In this document: piece by piece, positions 1 through 11,900 of the stretch
Layout: each line of letters starts with the position of its first letter
Position numbering within the stretch: the first letter of the stretch is position 1
Assembly: GCA_964023275.1 (NCBI GenBank)
Contig: OZ029914.1
Span: forward strand, 44,354,437 to 44,418,436
Direction: 5' to 3'
From: Norana najaformis
Lineage: Eukaryota > Annelida > Clitellata > Crassiclitellata > Hormogastridae
DNA length: 64,000 bases
Made by a program: the position numbers and the translations under genes
Notes under the pieces: generated by a model
Told to the model about the DNA's origin: nothing
Seen by the model: only the letters and a program-made list of their open reading frames with translations
Databases searched by the model: none

Positions 1-2600
1 CAATTGGTGATGATGGTAGGCGTTGTAGTGGCGGCCGTGGTGATGATGATGATAATCATGATCATGATGGCGATGACGACGACGATGATGAATTTGATAA
101 TGATAAAGATTACACTAATAAGCACAATCCATATGAATACAAAGATTTCTTCGAATATTCTTCATATTGTCTAGACCTAATTTGAACTCTGTAAATATAG
201 TAAGAAAATCCTAGTTTAAACGAATCAGTTATTATGAACTCTAAGCCGTGCATGTAAGTCGCAGACATTCCTGGTAATTGTAGTCATGAAGTTAATTTTG
301 AAATGAGAATATTCTGTTCTGAAGAGCTCAACAAATGTTCAGTAATCAAGTAGAATTCTTCAGACAATTAAACCGATACAATGTCTAACCTACAATACTG
401 CACCCAATGGGGCAGTCTTCAAGAACAGTGTTCAATAGAAGTATGAAAACCTCACATCCAACGAGACCTTCTAAATTCCAAAGTCGATCTTGCAGAGGAA
501 GTTCCCACGAGCACTCAGGAAATTGCGAACACTTCTATCAATTCTTATAAAACTCAGAGAAGAAAACCGTTTCTCTGAATGCTCAGGGTAGGATGAACAC
601 TTCGAACGGTTCCTATAAACAAACAAGAAAAGGCGAACACCTATCTCTGCATAACAGCCTGAAGTCTCAACGTGTAGCCAACAATTACCGATAAGCCATT
701 AAGTCGCCTATCATCTCAGTCTGTCAGTGATCGCTGCAAACAGAAGAATCATTCGTTCTCTTGGGTCTTTTATAGCGCCACCCCCACATCCGAGACAATA
801 CACAGACGACGATGTTTCGTAAGATGTTGACAACGATATACAATACATACACACACGCACACTCATGCTGAAGCACCTGTTTGATATATCTTTATATAGC
901 CCATTACAAACGTGTAAATACACCCTATGTATATACTATATATCTGTAAGTTTTGTCATAGGCCATGCATCAGTCCGAATTACATAACTATATGTCATGT
1001 GGGAAAACCATTATTGGTCACTGGACTGGTCGTTAACTAACATATATATAGGCCTATAATTAAATAGCTTTTATGAACATATATATATAACAATGCAGTG
1101 TTGGTGAGTCTTACACATTATATATATATATATATGTGTGTGTGTGGCACAGTGGCTAAACCGAACTCGTATATATATATATATATGACGGCGACAATGG
1201 GCAAGGTTATAGAGCTTCTGCGATTTGGTCAGTGAATCCGTTGAACGAGCATCATGATTTGAAGCCAGCCATGCGTGTATTCCGAAGCCAGATAGACAGA
1301 CAGACAAACACATCGATGTACTGGGACGATATATCTTTAATATGCTATGTGAATAAATTATATGTAGGCATTTCTGCACTTATTAAGCGCCACTATATGC
1401 AAAGGCGTGTTCGTGCGTGAGACTTAATTGGTGTGAGTACGTATTTATGGCTATTTATGTGGCGCCTTTTGAGAATTTCTCGAAGACGGTAGTTGCATTG
1501 TCGTTAGCAGTTAAACAAAAGCACCCAGCTAGAATTAAACTTCTGTCTGTCTGCTTTTTAATAGATCACGCCTGTGGGTATGCGCAGTGGAGTAAGTGAT
1601 TTCATGCGGTTGGACTGGATTCGTCTGACGGATGGCCTGATGCGTTTGGAATGCAGCATTAAATCCTGTCTGTATATTCATCAAACGTGTCATCATGAAA
1701 TCAAACTGCGTTGTCAGTGGCGTCTCCACGATTGCTTGCAAGGAAGGGGGCAAGAGCATTTCCAGAGGGGTGCCACATTCATGGATCTAGTCTGGAGGGC
1801 ACCGGCATATGACCAAGAGCAGCGGGGGCGGGGACAAACCCCCAAGCCCGTAGGTAAATGCGGCACTCTGCGCTATGATTAATTGTTAATTCATTCAGTT
1901 TTTCATGTGTTAAAGGTTATAAAAATATTCGGAGAGCCAATGATGGGGAATTTATTGTTGTTGTTCAAGCTGATATTTCTGTAATATAATAAAATACAAC
2001 TGTAATTTGAAGATGCCCTCCTTTAAAAGTTCAGAAGTGCACAGTGAAGACGTTCAACATGAAACATGAACAACCGTAAACAGACTGGAAGAGGCAAGTT
2101 TTCTGTCCAGAGTGAAGGATAGTTTTGGTAAGACAGTTTCGAACATGAAGAGGTAAAGAGTTCCAGAAGAGGGACCAGCAACTGTGAACAAATGCTGAAA
2201 CTAAGTCAGAATCTTACAACGACATAACATGCCAAATCCTGTGAATTAGACAACGTAAGGCAAGTGTTATATGTGCATTTAACAACCAAAGGACAGACAC
2301 AACAGGATTTTTTGCTGTGCATTTCTTGTCTAAACTTCTTATATAAAAGATTTATATTTACAAAAGCAACAAAATCCTGTATTGGAAGTTAGAACTTTTA
2401 TTAACCGAAAACCTTCAGTAATAATTGTTATGATTTTAGTGGTAGTAGTAATAATAAAAATTCCAAATTCTTCATATACGCTATAGGACAAATATTTCGT
2501 TCTTGTAGCGAATCAGTGACCTTGTGTATTATCGCATTTATATACTGCCTTTAGTGGAACCCCTCTTGAAGAGTTCCTCGAGGGCAACGGAGTATTCCCT
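1..2600. other. intergenic, no gene recognised
   Basis: No open frame here resembles a known protein, and no exon with convincing splice sites was found. The stretch holds a GAT-rich simple repeat at the extreme left (about 15-105) and AT/TG dinucleotide runs at about 1040-1190. The rest is AT-rich and looks unique. A short phrase near 2009-2035 recurs near 29665-29690, so part of it is probably old repeat. Confidence 0.5.
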
Positions 2601-2621
2601 GCGTCGACGTTTCACCTCATC

Positions 2622-2921
2622 TTAAGCCAGTTCGGAATGATCGCCACTGACAGGCTTCTCCATCTCGCCTCTTTTGCCGATCGATTCCAGAAACTCCCGT
2701 GTTAGTTGCTTCCTACGCTTGGCCAATATTTCGTTAAGGTAATCCGCCAGGATCATGAGCTCCTGGTTGAACGAAAACCTCGATTCACGTTTCTGGGCTT
2801 CCAGTTGTACTTTCTTCTCAAACGTTACCAACGGATCGCTTGCTGAAGAGAGTATTGGTACCGCGAGCATCACTATCGTCATCAAACTTGTCATCAACGA
2901 CAGTGTCACGTAGGCGGTCAT
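2622..2921 (-). CDS. egg-laying-hormone-like neuropeptide precursor
   Basis: This is a 99-residue intronless frame. Residues 1-28 are a hydrophobic signal peptide (MTAYVTLSLM start, ending near SSAS). A short spacer follows and ends in a dibasic KR, then one peptide beginning FSFNQEL and ending FLESI. That end is followed directly by GKR, the classic amidation-plus-cleavage signal, and by a 14-residue acidic tail. The peptide is about 33-36 residues, amphipathic and rich in Leu/Arg/Lys. Its [IF]S[IF]NQ[DE]L-type start, length and amidated end match molluscan egg-laying hormones (ELH/CDCH, related to arthropod DH44), which are released from neurosecretory cells to trigger egg laying. An internal KRR could be a further cleavage site. 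The frame upstream of the ATG stays open for 27 codons without another ATG, so 2921 is the likely start; a 5' UTR exon is probable. No paralogous peptide is present in the precursor. The family assignment rests on reading by eye. Confidence 0.8.
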   Translation of the reverse strand: MTAYVTLSLMTSLMTIVMLAVPILSSASDPLVTFEKKVQLEAQKRESRFSFNQELMILADYLNEILAKRRKQLTREFLESIGKRGEMEKPVSGDHSELA

Positions 2922-3059
2922 GCTGTTAATGAAGATACTGCTTGTGGTGAAGAGGATGATGGAGATGTTGCAGATTTGACCAGCCTTATAGTAGAAAAGA
3001 AAATCATGTTCAAAGCGACAGCGAAGACATAAATTCGGAAACGCCTTTGCTCACCATTA

Positions 3060-3275
3060 ATAGTCGTTCCTTCTTTCCATCATTCCTTTATCCTTCTTGG
3101 CTTTCATTTTTCTTTTTTCTTTCCTTCTTTCCTTCCTTACTTCTTTTCTTAATTCCTTACTTCCCTCGTTCCTTTCTTCATTCCTGACTTCCTATCTTTA
3201 TCTTCATTCCTACCTTCCTTCATTGCTTTCTTTCTTCATTCCATTCCGTCCTTCTTTCTTTCCTTCATTCCTTAT
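3060..3275 (+). repeat. CTTC/CTTT pyrimidine tract
   Basis: This is an imperfect tetranucleotide tract of C and T, about 210 bp, lying just upstream of the ELH-like gene. The Leu/Phe/Ser-rich open frame inside it is a by-product of the repeat. Confidence 0.85.
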
Positions 3276-3594
3276 GGGCTTAACGACTTACGACGTCCCG
3301 CTAAGTAGTTTGCCTGACTGATTACAACCGCTTATAGACATTTACCTATTTGAGCAAGTTTGTTAAATAATTTCACCTTGAACGAACGACTGCGAACGAA
3401 GAATCTCTCAGCTACTTCTCAGTGTAGCGTCTTAGTTGTTTTCTATTAGTGGATGCTATGTGGAGGTGTTGTTAATGCTCTTCTGCGTAGTTTTTTCAAG
3501 CGCTGAGATTCCAGAGAAAACAATATTGCTTTGTATATAGAAGAGAATCTCTAGAAAAGCAAACATCAATAACATCCAGATAACTCAAATTAAT

Positions 3595-4275
3595 GACTAT
3601 CGAGAATTTGTATTGTTTTCAAAACATCATCGTAAAGCCGTAGAATTAATCTTTACTTTGACGAATTTAAGTCAAATGTTTACAATGATCTATGAATTTG
3701 CTTCTTTGTTGCTATCCTTTTTATGAGTGAAAAGCGATGTTGTTTCTAAAGCGAAATGTTTTATTTGGACAGGCCCAGACCTACAGTACAGGAGTAAGAC
3801 ATTTTTACGGTTTCTTGTTTCGCGTAGATTAAGGATGTTCCTTTTAGCTTATGCACACATGCCTCTACAAATAAACAAAGCTATAAGACTTCTTGATTAC
3901 ATTTGTATACCGAGTCGACTTCAAAGAAATTGACAACAAGTCATGGACAATTTAATTACTAACGAAAAATGTGATGTTTTCACAACAAGCAATTAAAGCA
4001 TCCGAGCTAATCTTTAGTTTGACGAATTTCAGTCAAATTTTTACAATAACCTATCCATTTTATTTTTGCATTTATCTATAACTGAAAGACGATTTTGTTT
4101 TGAAAGTGAATTATTTCGTATACACTGGATAAGACAGTTTACGGATTGTTATTCCGCGTAGAACGAAAGAGTTAAATTTGGTTTATACATACGTGCCTGT
4201 ACAAATAACATAGCTGTAGAAATTCTTGATATCATCTGTCTACTACGTTCACTTCAAATTGATTGACAACAAATC
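3595..4275 (+). repeat. diverged tandem duplication (about 330-bp unit)
   Basis: Positions about 3595-3945 and 3955-4275 are colinear and clearly related. Shared landmarks are TTTGACGAATTT, TCGCGTAGA or CCGCGTAGA, CAAATAA followed by AGCTRTA, and TTGACAACAA with TCATGGACA. The pair ends just before the TATA-box promoter of the cysteine-rich peptide gene. A third partial copy (about 6056-6115) lies in that gene's last intron. It may be a duplicated upstream region or a dispersed repeat. Confidence 0.75.
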
Positions 4276-4335
4276 ATGGACACGTGCAGATAACACGACG
4301 ACCATCCTTGGTATGAGCTTCGGCTGATCTGTTCC

Positions 4336-4343
4336 TATAAAAG
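4336..4343 (+). promoter_or_regulatory. TATA box of the cysteine-rich peptide gene
   Basis: TATAAAAG lies in a plausible core promoter. About 30 bp downstream, near 4366-4372, is an initiator-like TTCAGCA. A short untranslated exon would then run to 4421, where a good donor (G|GTAAGAAAG) follows. The next acceptor, a pyrimidine-rich stretch ending TTTCCAG at 4949, opens the exon with the start codon. The element is on the same strand as the coding exons and about 620 bp upstream of the ATG. Confidence 0.65.
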
Positions 4344-4957
4344 AACTGGAACCTGAACATTGGACAGTTCAGCATCGAAGTGTTTCTTGCACATAGACAC
4401 AGTGTTTCAGCGACAACTCGGGTAAGAAAGTTTCTTATTCTCTTTCCGTTTCTCTCCATAAAGTTAAAACTATAACAGCAGTTTCGAAAACTTTAAATAG
4501 ACAATTATGATAATTTTATGGCCCATCTTATGAATTGGTATACACTAAACCTTTTATAATCTCTTTGCAAGAGTTTCTTTCAAACGGAAAACACTCCTGT
4601 TCCAGAAATACTATCCTGATGTCTCCTCTGCCTCTTACCCCAGGTCGCTCCAATTGTGAGCACCATTCATTTAACTACACACTTTAAGTCTTATAACTTG
4701 ACAGCCATGGAATTCATTCTGTCAGTTGGAACATCCTAATCTTTTTCAGGCACAGAACATACTTCATTATGACCAAACACTAAATCATAGTTAGAAGCAA
4801 AGAAAGCAGTCTTCGTTTGTTATGTACCATAGGATATATATGTATTTCCATATTTAGATATAACAACTTACTGGTATAAAAAGTTCTTAGAACAACAGAA
4901 AACTGTTTAAATTTGTTTGTTCAGTAGCAGAAGCCGGTTTTATTTCCAGCCTTAGAG

Positions 4958-7382
4958 ATGAAGACGATTTGTTTCGTGCTGATGTTCTGCGTTCTTATGA
5001 CCGAATATTCCCATTCAGTCAAAGGTGAGCATAGTAAACGTGTTGAATAGTTTCAATGGTTATGATTGGTCCTAAAGTAATTGTTACTTACTACGAAAGC
5101 TTTTAACGTTGAGCTTTGGTTGAAAAGTATTTCGAAATTTCATGATTGTCGTCACCCGCTCCTGAAATTGATAGTCAACTACTTGACATTCTTAACTTGT
5201 TTCGCAATCGAAATTTTAACCTACTGATTTCCAAAATGCTGCTTAAAGCTTATTTCGAAACAACGGATTTTCCAGAAACACCGTGAGAAGTAGGAGACCC
5301 AGTTGTCTGGAGGGCAGAGAGAGGGAGAGAACAGTCGAACTGTTGCGTTTATGGTGCTTTTAGTTGAAACATGAAAGAAGTGTTTTGCTGAAGCGAACAG
5401 CCTGTGATAGCTGGACCGGTGGCATTTCAGTCAGTGCAATGGCTGAAGGGTGGTTGACAATGGGGCGGGTGATGATTAATTCTGAGTGGCCAAAGTGGAT
5501 TGGATCATCAGATAATTTGTGAATTTCGAGTGCGACATTGTGTTTGCCAACGAAGTGTCCTTAGAACCAAACGCTATATGAAATAATAAATGCGTTGCGT
5601 TTTATGTAATATTAAAGGCGAAGTCAATTCGATCGAACCCAGAGATGATGTGCCTGAAGATTCGGTGGGCAACAAGAAAAAGAAGTTTTTTGAGTATTTG
5701 GTGAATGCTGAAAGGTTCATAAAATTCACGTTATCGTCTTCAGTGATGACAATAACTATAGGGATAATATGAATCTAACATAAGAAAAGTAGAGAACTAA
5801 ATACCATTTTACCGAAAAGATAAATAGTTTCTAAAACTTACAGATGTTCGAAAAGTTGCTTCATAAAAGCTTAGAATGCATGCAGAAATATGCGTTTGAC
5901 CCACGATCGTAGTCGTAATCTTGAAAATTTCTAAAGCGCAAGCTAGGCGCAACACCAGCTTATTCACGAGCGCTGAGTCAAGTCAGAGTGTTGTTATTAA
6001 TTAGCAACTTCTAATGCGCCAGTGTCTAATGCACAAGGCATCAACCGATGGCACAAAATGCCTCTACAAATAAACAAAGCTATAAAACTTCTTGATAACA
6101 TTTGTATACTGAGTTGTCCAAAGACACCATGTAAAGAACCAAGTCCGTTTGCCAGAAGACCAGAGAGAGAAGGGTACAGAGAAGCTGTTACGGTCGGTTG
6201 TGTTTCGGTAGACAGAAATGAGATGGCGACGGATTGGAACGATCAGGATAAGATATCTTGAAAAGGTAGGATATAGTTTTGAATGAAAGGCAGATAGAAG
6301 AGCTTCAGTCGAATGGGTGAGCGACGGACGGGATAGAGGAAAGGAGAATTTCCTAAATACAGGAGGAAGATCGTTCCAGATCCAGTTGCAGAGTGGGATG
6401 TGGTTCGGATAGAGAACTTGAGTAGTTACAGAGGGAGGGGCGAGACTGAGGTAAGAGAATGAACAGGTAGAGCGGAGTGATTGGATTATGAAGAGTTTAC
6501 GAAGATAGGTAAGTTGGGAGCATTGCAGAGAGTAAGAGAAAGAAGAATGCGTTTAGGAAGTTTCAGCCATTGGAGTACTTTCAGGATAGCAGTGATATGG
6601 TGATGTGTGGGTGTTATAGATTATAACATCCAAACGTCACCATACCATTGCAAATGTAGATTATCATCCACAACTTAACAACTAAACTCTGTCATTTCCT
6701 CGACTATTATTTAATCTGACGCATGCAGAGATGCCTCTTGTTTATGAACATCTCTCTAATGATATTGCGCCCTTCAAAAGTCATGGGAAGGCACGGTCCG
6801 GACACGGAGACCTTAAATGATGTGGCCCCAATTCAAACAGGCATCGGTGGTTAAGAATCTCGCCCGATAAATTTCTTGTAAAATGAGTAGGGTCGAGGCC
6901 ATACGTTCGCTATAGAAAAACATGTCTATTTTGTATCCTGTCAATTTGCTTTTGTATTCATTTGTCAACCAGAAAGTACAGCGAGCTGAGTGGACACCTG
7001 GTGGCTTGATAATTCCATGAACGGTCACATAACCCAGTACTAATCTGGCTGAGGACTGTTAATTTCACTTCAACTATAAACTGCCACTGTAATAGCTAAA
7101 TGGTAAACACCAAGTTTATCATAGAAAATCAAAATTTTCTTGAATGTTTTTTTCGGTTGCAGGTTTAATGATAAGGAGAAGAAAGCAAAGCCCTGTATTG
7201 ATCCCCGCTTATTCGGGTGCGTTACACCACCCCCACCAAGGCCTGATTGCGCCGAAATGGGTGAACTGTGCGATAGATCAGAGTGTTGTGACGGACTGGT
7301 TTGCGTACTCAAAAAATTCGATATGCGCCCAGCGAGAGTATGTGAAGCACAGGGTGATGCAATCTATAAATACGGTGTTTAA
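4958..7382 (+). CDS. secreted cysteine-rich (cystine-knot-like) peptide precursor
   Basis: Three coding exons fit together in phase: 4958-5024, 5618-5714 and 7163-7382 (67+97+220 nt, 127 codons plus stop). A 5' UTR exon at about 4366-4421 precedes them. Exon 1 is a signal peptide starting MKTICFVLMF. The middle exon encodes an acidic then lysine-rich propeptide. The last exon encodes the mature domain with eight cysteines at residues 66, 74, 84, 91, 96, 97, 102 and 115. The last six have spacing C-x6-C-x4-CC-x4-C-x12-C, the inhibitor-cystine-knot signature; the two earlier cysteines flank a PPPP stretch. The exon plan (signal / pro / mature) is the one seen in many secreted cystine-knot peptides, including venom peptides, but the same fold occurs in non-toxic hormones and inhibitors, so no target is claimed. 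The middle exon has a weaker donor (AAAG|GTTCAT) and is the least certain part. A shorter donor at 5701 would break the phase. Confidence 0.78.
5915..6300 (-). mobile_element. LINE 3'-end fragment (family B), interrupted
   Basis: Read on the - strand this matches other family-B tails in the window, especially the copy at 45328-45512. Its shared phrases appear on the + strand as GCTTATTCAC, CTGAGTCAAGTCAGAG, TGTCCAAAGA and AAGAACCAAGTCCG. The match is broken between about 5990 and 6115 by unrelated sequence. That insert contains a family-D tail and a piece of the 3.6-4.3 kb tandem duplication. It lies in the intron before the cystine-knot exon. Confidence 0.6.
6775..6930 (+). mobile_element. 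family-A SINE-like repeat
   Basis: This belongs to a dispersed family recognised by the phrases CACGGTCCG, GGTCGAGGCCATACG and CGCTATAGAAA. Other copies are at about 24405, 38105, 47215 and 51478-51830 (+) and at 13950, 17715 and 39795 (-). Confidence 0.65.
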
Positions 7383-7498
7383 GGATGACTTGTTCATTCA
7401 GCGACTTCGACGATCAAGAAATTCCCGCTAAACGAATGCAAGTTGTTGATTACAAAAACATTGGACATTTGTTAACGCTTTACGAAGTGTTTTGCAAA

Positions 7499-7504
7499 AT
7501 TAAA
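7499..7504 (+). promoter_or_regulatory. polyadenylation signal ATTAAA
   Basis: ATTAAA lies 117 bp after the stop codon of the cystine-knot-like peptide gene and is the first such signal downstream. Transcript cleavage near 7515-7530 is inferred. Confidence 0.5.
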
Positions 7505-8409
7505 GTTACACAGCAGTAAAAATTCAAATCGTCTCGTTTGTGTTTGGACTCCGCGATAATCTAGTGGTTTATGTATTGTCATAAATAGCCGAAGGTTGAT
7601 AATCAACACAATGACAGAAAAATATTTCGAGTTTCAGTTCAATTTGCCCCTGAAACGAATCCAGCTTAAAATGAGTACATCGACTGTAGTCTGTCAGAGG
7701 AAAGATCAGACGGCGGGGGAGAGGACTGGCTATCCACCTGGCTTCGCAAAGAGTTAACAAATTCATGTAAAGTCACTAACAACCCATTCCAATATTCGTC
7801 ACCTATGGGTCAGCTTAGGGCTAAGGATTTCTTCTTCGCGTGTTTCGCGTTCCTCGGGTTTTTTCGATTCTTATTCTTCTCGCCCTCCTCATCCTTCCTC
7901 TCCTTCTGCTCATCCTCCTCTTTTTCCTCCTCCTCCTCCTCCTCTTTTTCTTCCGGTTCAGGGAAACCGCAGAAAGAAGGCCTACAAGAACTGGTTGTCT
8001 GGGGGTAGGAGCGAAACAAATTAGCTGTTACGTCGTGGTTTTGAAGTTGTGGCGAGAGGTATCGTTTTGGCTGAATGGTACTCACTTATCAACCCGAATG
8101 GATGGAGAGCTGAGGAAGCACCAGCTGGCGTTACATTCCACGCAAAAGTCACATTTTCAGTCCCAAATGAACACTAAACGGACTCAACAATGTTTGACTG
8201 CACATCGAGCATCAACAGCACCAAGCTGCCAATGTTCGATGGTTAATTCAGTCTGCTTTTATTATCCGGGATTTAAAGAGTTTAAAGAGCTCCCAAAATT
8301 CATGAATGTTTCCACTGTTACTTCCATATTTAAACTTGCATTCATCTATTATATTATAATCTAACGTTTGCTGAAACAAAAAACCCACAGTAATATGGAA
8401 AATTAAATC
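7505..8409. other. intergenic; pyrimidine (TCC) microsatellite
   Basis: No gene is supported here. About 7855-7965 is a CT-rich tract with a run of TCC triplets, so the overlapping Ser/Phe- and Glu-rich frames are artefacts. About 7620-7770 resembles a decayed dispersed repeat with a related copy near 17780-17850. Confidence 0.5.
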
Positions 8410-8415
8410 TTTATT
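8410..8415 (-). promoter_or_regulatory. candidate KDSR polyadenylation signal
   Basis: AATAAA on the - strand, about 510 bp after the KDSR stop codon. A non-canonical ATTAAA at 8893-8898 lies nearer, about 30 bp from the stop. Which one is used cannot be told from sequence. Confidence 0.35.
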
Positions 8416-8439
8416 AAGCACACGTCAACTGGTAAATAG

Positions 8440-8572
8440 TGAATGGTGTGGAAAAACGCTTCAAGAGCTGAGCCATGCCGCACTGAACAGACAACAGTGG
8501 AAGAACATGGTGAAAATGGCATCGGACACCTACGGGCGCTGAGCCCACGGTGCATGATGATGATGATGAACT
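8440..8572 (+). mobile_element. LINE 3' end with GAT tail
   Basis: The + strand frame reads LSHAALNRQQWKNMVKMASD, then a stop and a run of ATG/GAT triplets. An R-Q-x-W-x-x-x-V-type ending just before a simple-repeat tail is typical of the C-terminus of non-LTR retrotransposon reverse transcriptases. Only the very end is left. A second GAT-run tail sits at about 8848-8862. Confidence 0.6.
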
Positions 8573-8926
8573 GGTAAAGATATTATTTTACTGAATGGAT
8601 CGGCCATATACACTGTTCCTCAGACCCCAGCACGCCAAACACAAATAAGGAATTTTTAAATTTGAGATTTTACAAAATTTGTGGCTGCAGAGCCAAAGTG
8701 TCCATCCAGTATTTTACATCTAGCACACCCTAAATCAAAAACATATACCATATCCTCCATTATTTGGCTATTACAATTCTCCTGATTTTCTCTCTGTTTT
8801 CTGGACCACAGTCATTAAATAAATTTTAATTAGTCATGTACCATAGATGATGATGATGATGAGTTCTCTGCCCGAAGGCAGGTCCATTGGCTTTTAATGC
8901 CGCCCTGGGATGACACATGATATTAA

Positions 8927-11900
8927 CTATTGCTCTTTATCTTTAGACATGGCTTCTTCTGTGTGATGCTGGCATCGTGCCACAATTTGATCGAAACTGC
9001 GCAAGTATCCGAGTGAAATGACTCGGAAAAATCCCATCAAGAACAGCTGGAAAACAGAAAATGTCGGAAATTAGCCTAATGTAGTAGGATTCGCATGTGA
9101 ATTATATTTACATAGAACTCTGACAAAAATGTACAAGTAGTGCACACTCCTCCAAGAAGATTAACATAGCAGCCATGAGTAACTCATGCACATTAATGTA
9201 CAGATACATATTAACGTTTACATTAATAATCTCAGAATTAACTAACGAGCAAGCCAATCAGCACTCCAATTTACTTAGTCAAAACAAGTCAATAGCAAAC
9301 TACTCTGACTTGCTTAAACAAACATCACAGCCTGCATAAGTAAGCTTCTTGAGTTCCAAGGCAACGAGATTTCTGCTCCATCCAATCAATCAATTCAATC
9401 ACTCGAGCAAATCAGTTCAAAAACCGTAGCAGATCAATAAGTCTACACAGGGAGGACCAAGTGAGCAAGGTTATACTTAACTAATTCACAGCCTTTGTAT
9501 ACCTTTTAACTATTTCACCATTTGCAATTATATTTTTCAACTTTCCCAGAGTTTTGATGACCCTTTCCCTTAGCTTCCAGTTTTACCATACCCCTTTCAC
9601 TTTAAAAGTTAACAGAACAACCATCGCCTTAATCAGTTCAGAAGCAAATTCAGTGAAGCTCCTCCCAAAAGAACAAATAGGGCGACTCCCAGACTGCCTC
9701 CCGGCTCTAGGTCATTCCACCCTTGCCTCGCCTCAATGCTTGCCCTTACAAGCAGACTTACCAGTACAAGCCATTAATGTGCCTTGTTGGATTCAAACTT
9801 TTCATCTCATTTGGATACCTGGTTTACCCATGCTGTGCCTCAGATGGGGCTTAATTGATGCTGGCAAATTAGCTGAGAATTTGCACTGAATCTGTAAGAT
9901 AGAAGAATGTGAGTAACCTGCTGAACAGCTTCAAATATGGAATTGCCAGGTGACATTCCACTGGTCAATAATGACAACATCCACCCATCCACACCCATGT
10001 AACTCAAAAACCTTCCATTCTAAAATAAATGACACATATAGTTTACAAAGGTACTTAGTTCTATCCTAGACTGGTATCGTAACCAACACCACAAGGCAAC
10101 TCCTGTAATCATTATTTATTATTGTCATAACACCCAAGGTATCAGTTGATAGCTGCTTCAAGTCAAAATCGCAATCCAAAATCATAATCCATTGGAAAAG
10201 CCAGGTCGGATTCCAATATGTCAGAGAAACCAGAAGCCAGGCTATGGTGGGTAAGGAAGTTGAAAGGGATGCGTCTTCATTTAGACATGAATGACACCAA
10301 GGAATTGACAAAGACAACAAGAGCCAAAGTTTGGATGTCGTATCTGTGAAGAAGCCTGCCTCCTGGTGTCTGGGGTTTCATGGACCTCAGCTGGTTCTGT
10401 CTAAAGGATTATGATTTACAAAAGCAGCTTTACTTAAAAGCGACCATCGGCTGAAGCATCGTGCATTAAGCTAATCGCACAATCAGTTTACAGATTGGAT
10501 TTAAGCAAAATAGTTTCCACTGCCTTCCAATTTCTCTCAGCTTAAACACAACCCACCTTAACAGCTCCTCTACCCTTCTCTCTCTCTCTGGTCTTCTGGC
10601 CACTGGACTTGGTTCTTGATGGGGCATCTTTGGACAATCCCACTGACTTGAAGCAGTGCTTGTGCATAAGCTGGTGCCCTGCACTTAGCTTTTAAGCAGC
10701 ATTTTAGAAATTTTGAGTTTACGATTACAATGCACATTGACAACCATTTTACCCAGCTGTCCTTTCAAGCGGATGCAACTATGCATCCACTTATATGCAT
10801 AACTTCATTGTTAATTCTACTAATTGCTTATTGTAATGTAATTTTTATATTTTTATCAACCTTTTGCAAATTCACACCTACCACAGTCAATATTCACATA
10901 AATAACTGCAAAATTTTCACCAAATATTTGCTGAGAACTCACCACAGCATCGTTCACAATTGTTTTTGCAACTTCGTCCGGCTTAAAAAGACCTGAAGTT
11001 TCAGATATCAGTCTTGTTTCAAGAGGCTGCAAATGAGAAAATATATATAAATAAAAGAACAATAGAATAGATAAATAAAAAATAAAGTAAGTAAAATGAG
11101 ATATCATTTTATTGTAAAAGTTTACTCCACAGTGCTAGAGCAAGAGAATTTTGAAACAGTTTTCTGTGCTGCTGGGGTTCTGAATCCTTAACCTCCAAGT
11201 TGAAAGTAAAGCATCCTAATCACTGGATGAAGTGATCCACTTTCACAAGTAGAGTAAGAGATAATTAAATCATCTTGCACTCGTACATTAATAGAAATTA
11301 AATCATCTTTCATATGTAACTTAATACATATCTCCAGAATTAATTAATAATTAATAACACTAATATGCTGTAGATGACTAAATCATGTTATGTGCATAAC
11401 TGAATAGATAATTAAATCATACTGCACTTGTAACTTAACAGAAATTAAATCGTCTTTCACATGTAACTGAATAGATGACTAAATCATCACCTTAGTCTTC
11501 ATCTCTTCCACATAACCCGGAGTGTCCGTGTCAGGTGGAAATGCAAGGCAAACGCGTATGTTGTACGGAGTCACCTACAATGATTCAAGTGCCATAATTC
11601 CATTTGGTTCAATCAACATGTATGTGAGAGCCGACCAGCAGCAACCTCTCCAGCTATTGAATCACTGCATGCTTACAGACAAACTTTATTTTTGACTTGA
11701 AGCAATCATCACCTTGAGCACTGTGATAATAGCACTATAGAAGTCACTAGATTAGAACTTGCTATTTTAATATCATTTAAGCTAGCAAGGAGCACTTCCA
11801 AGTGGTACTTTGAAAGTGCTGTCTAATTTCAGTTACATTACATCATATCAGACCACAGCAAATTACATTACGAATATGATCAGATGTTGGATATTTCTGG

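Noticed and set aside
7144..7431. 95-codon frame overlapping the cystine-knot exon
   Set aside because: It joins exon 1 directly in phase, but it lacks the regular cysteine pattern. The alternative frame with the middle exon has signal, pro and knot parts in order.
9554..9889. 111-codon + strand frame
   Set aside because: It lies antisense in the last KDSR intron. No domain was recognised and the strand is opposite to the gene.
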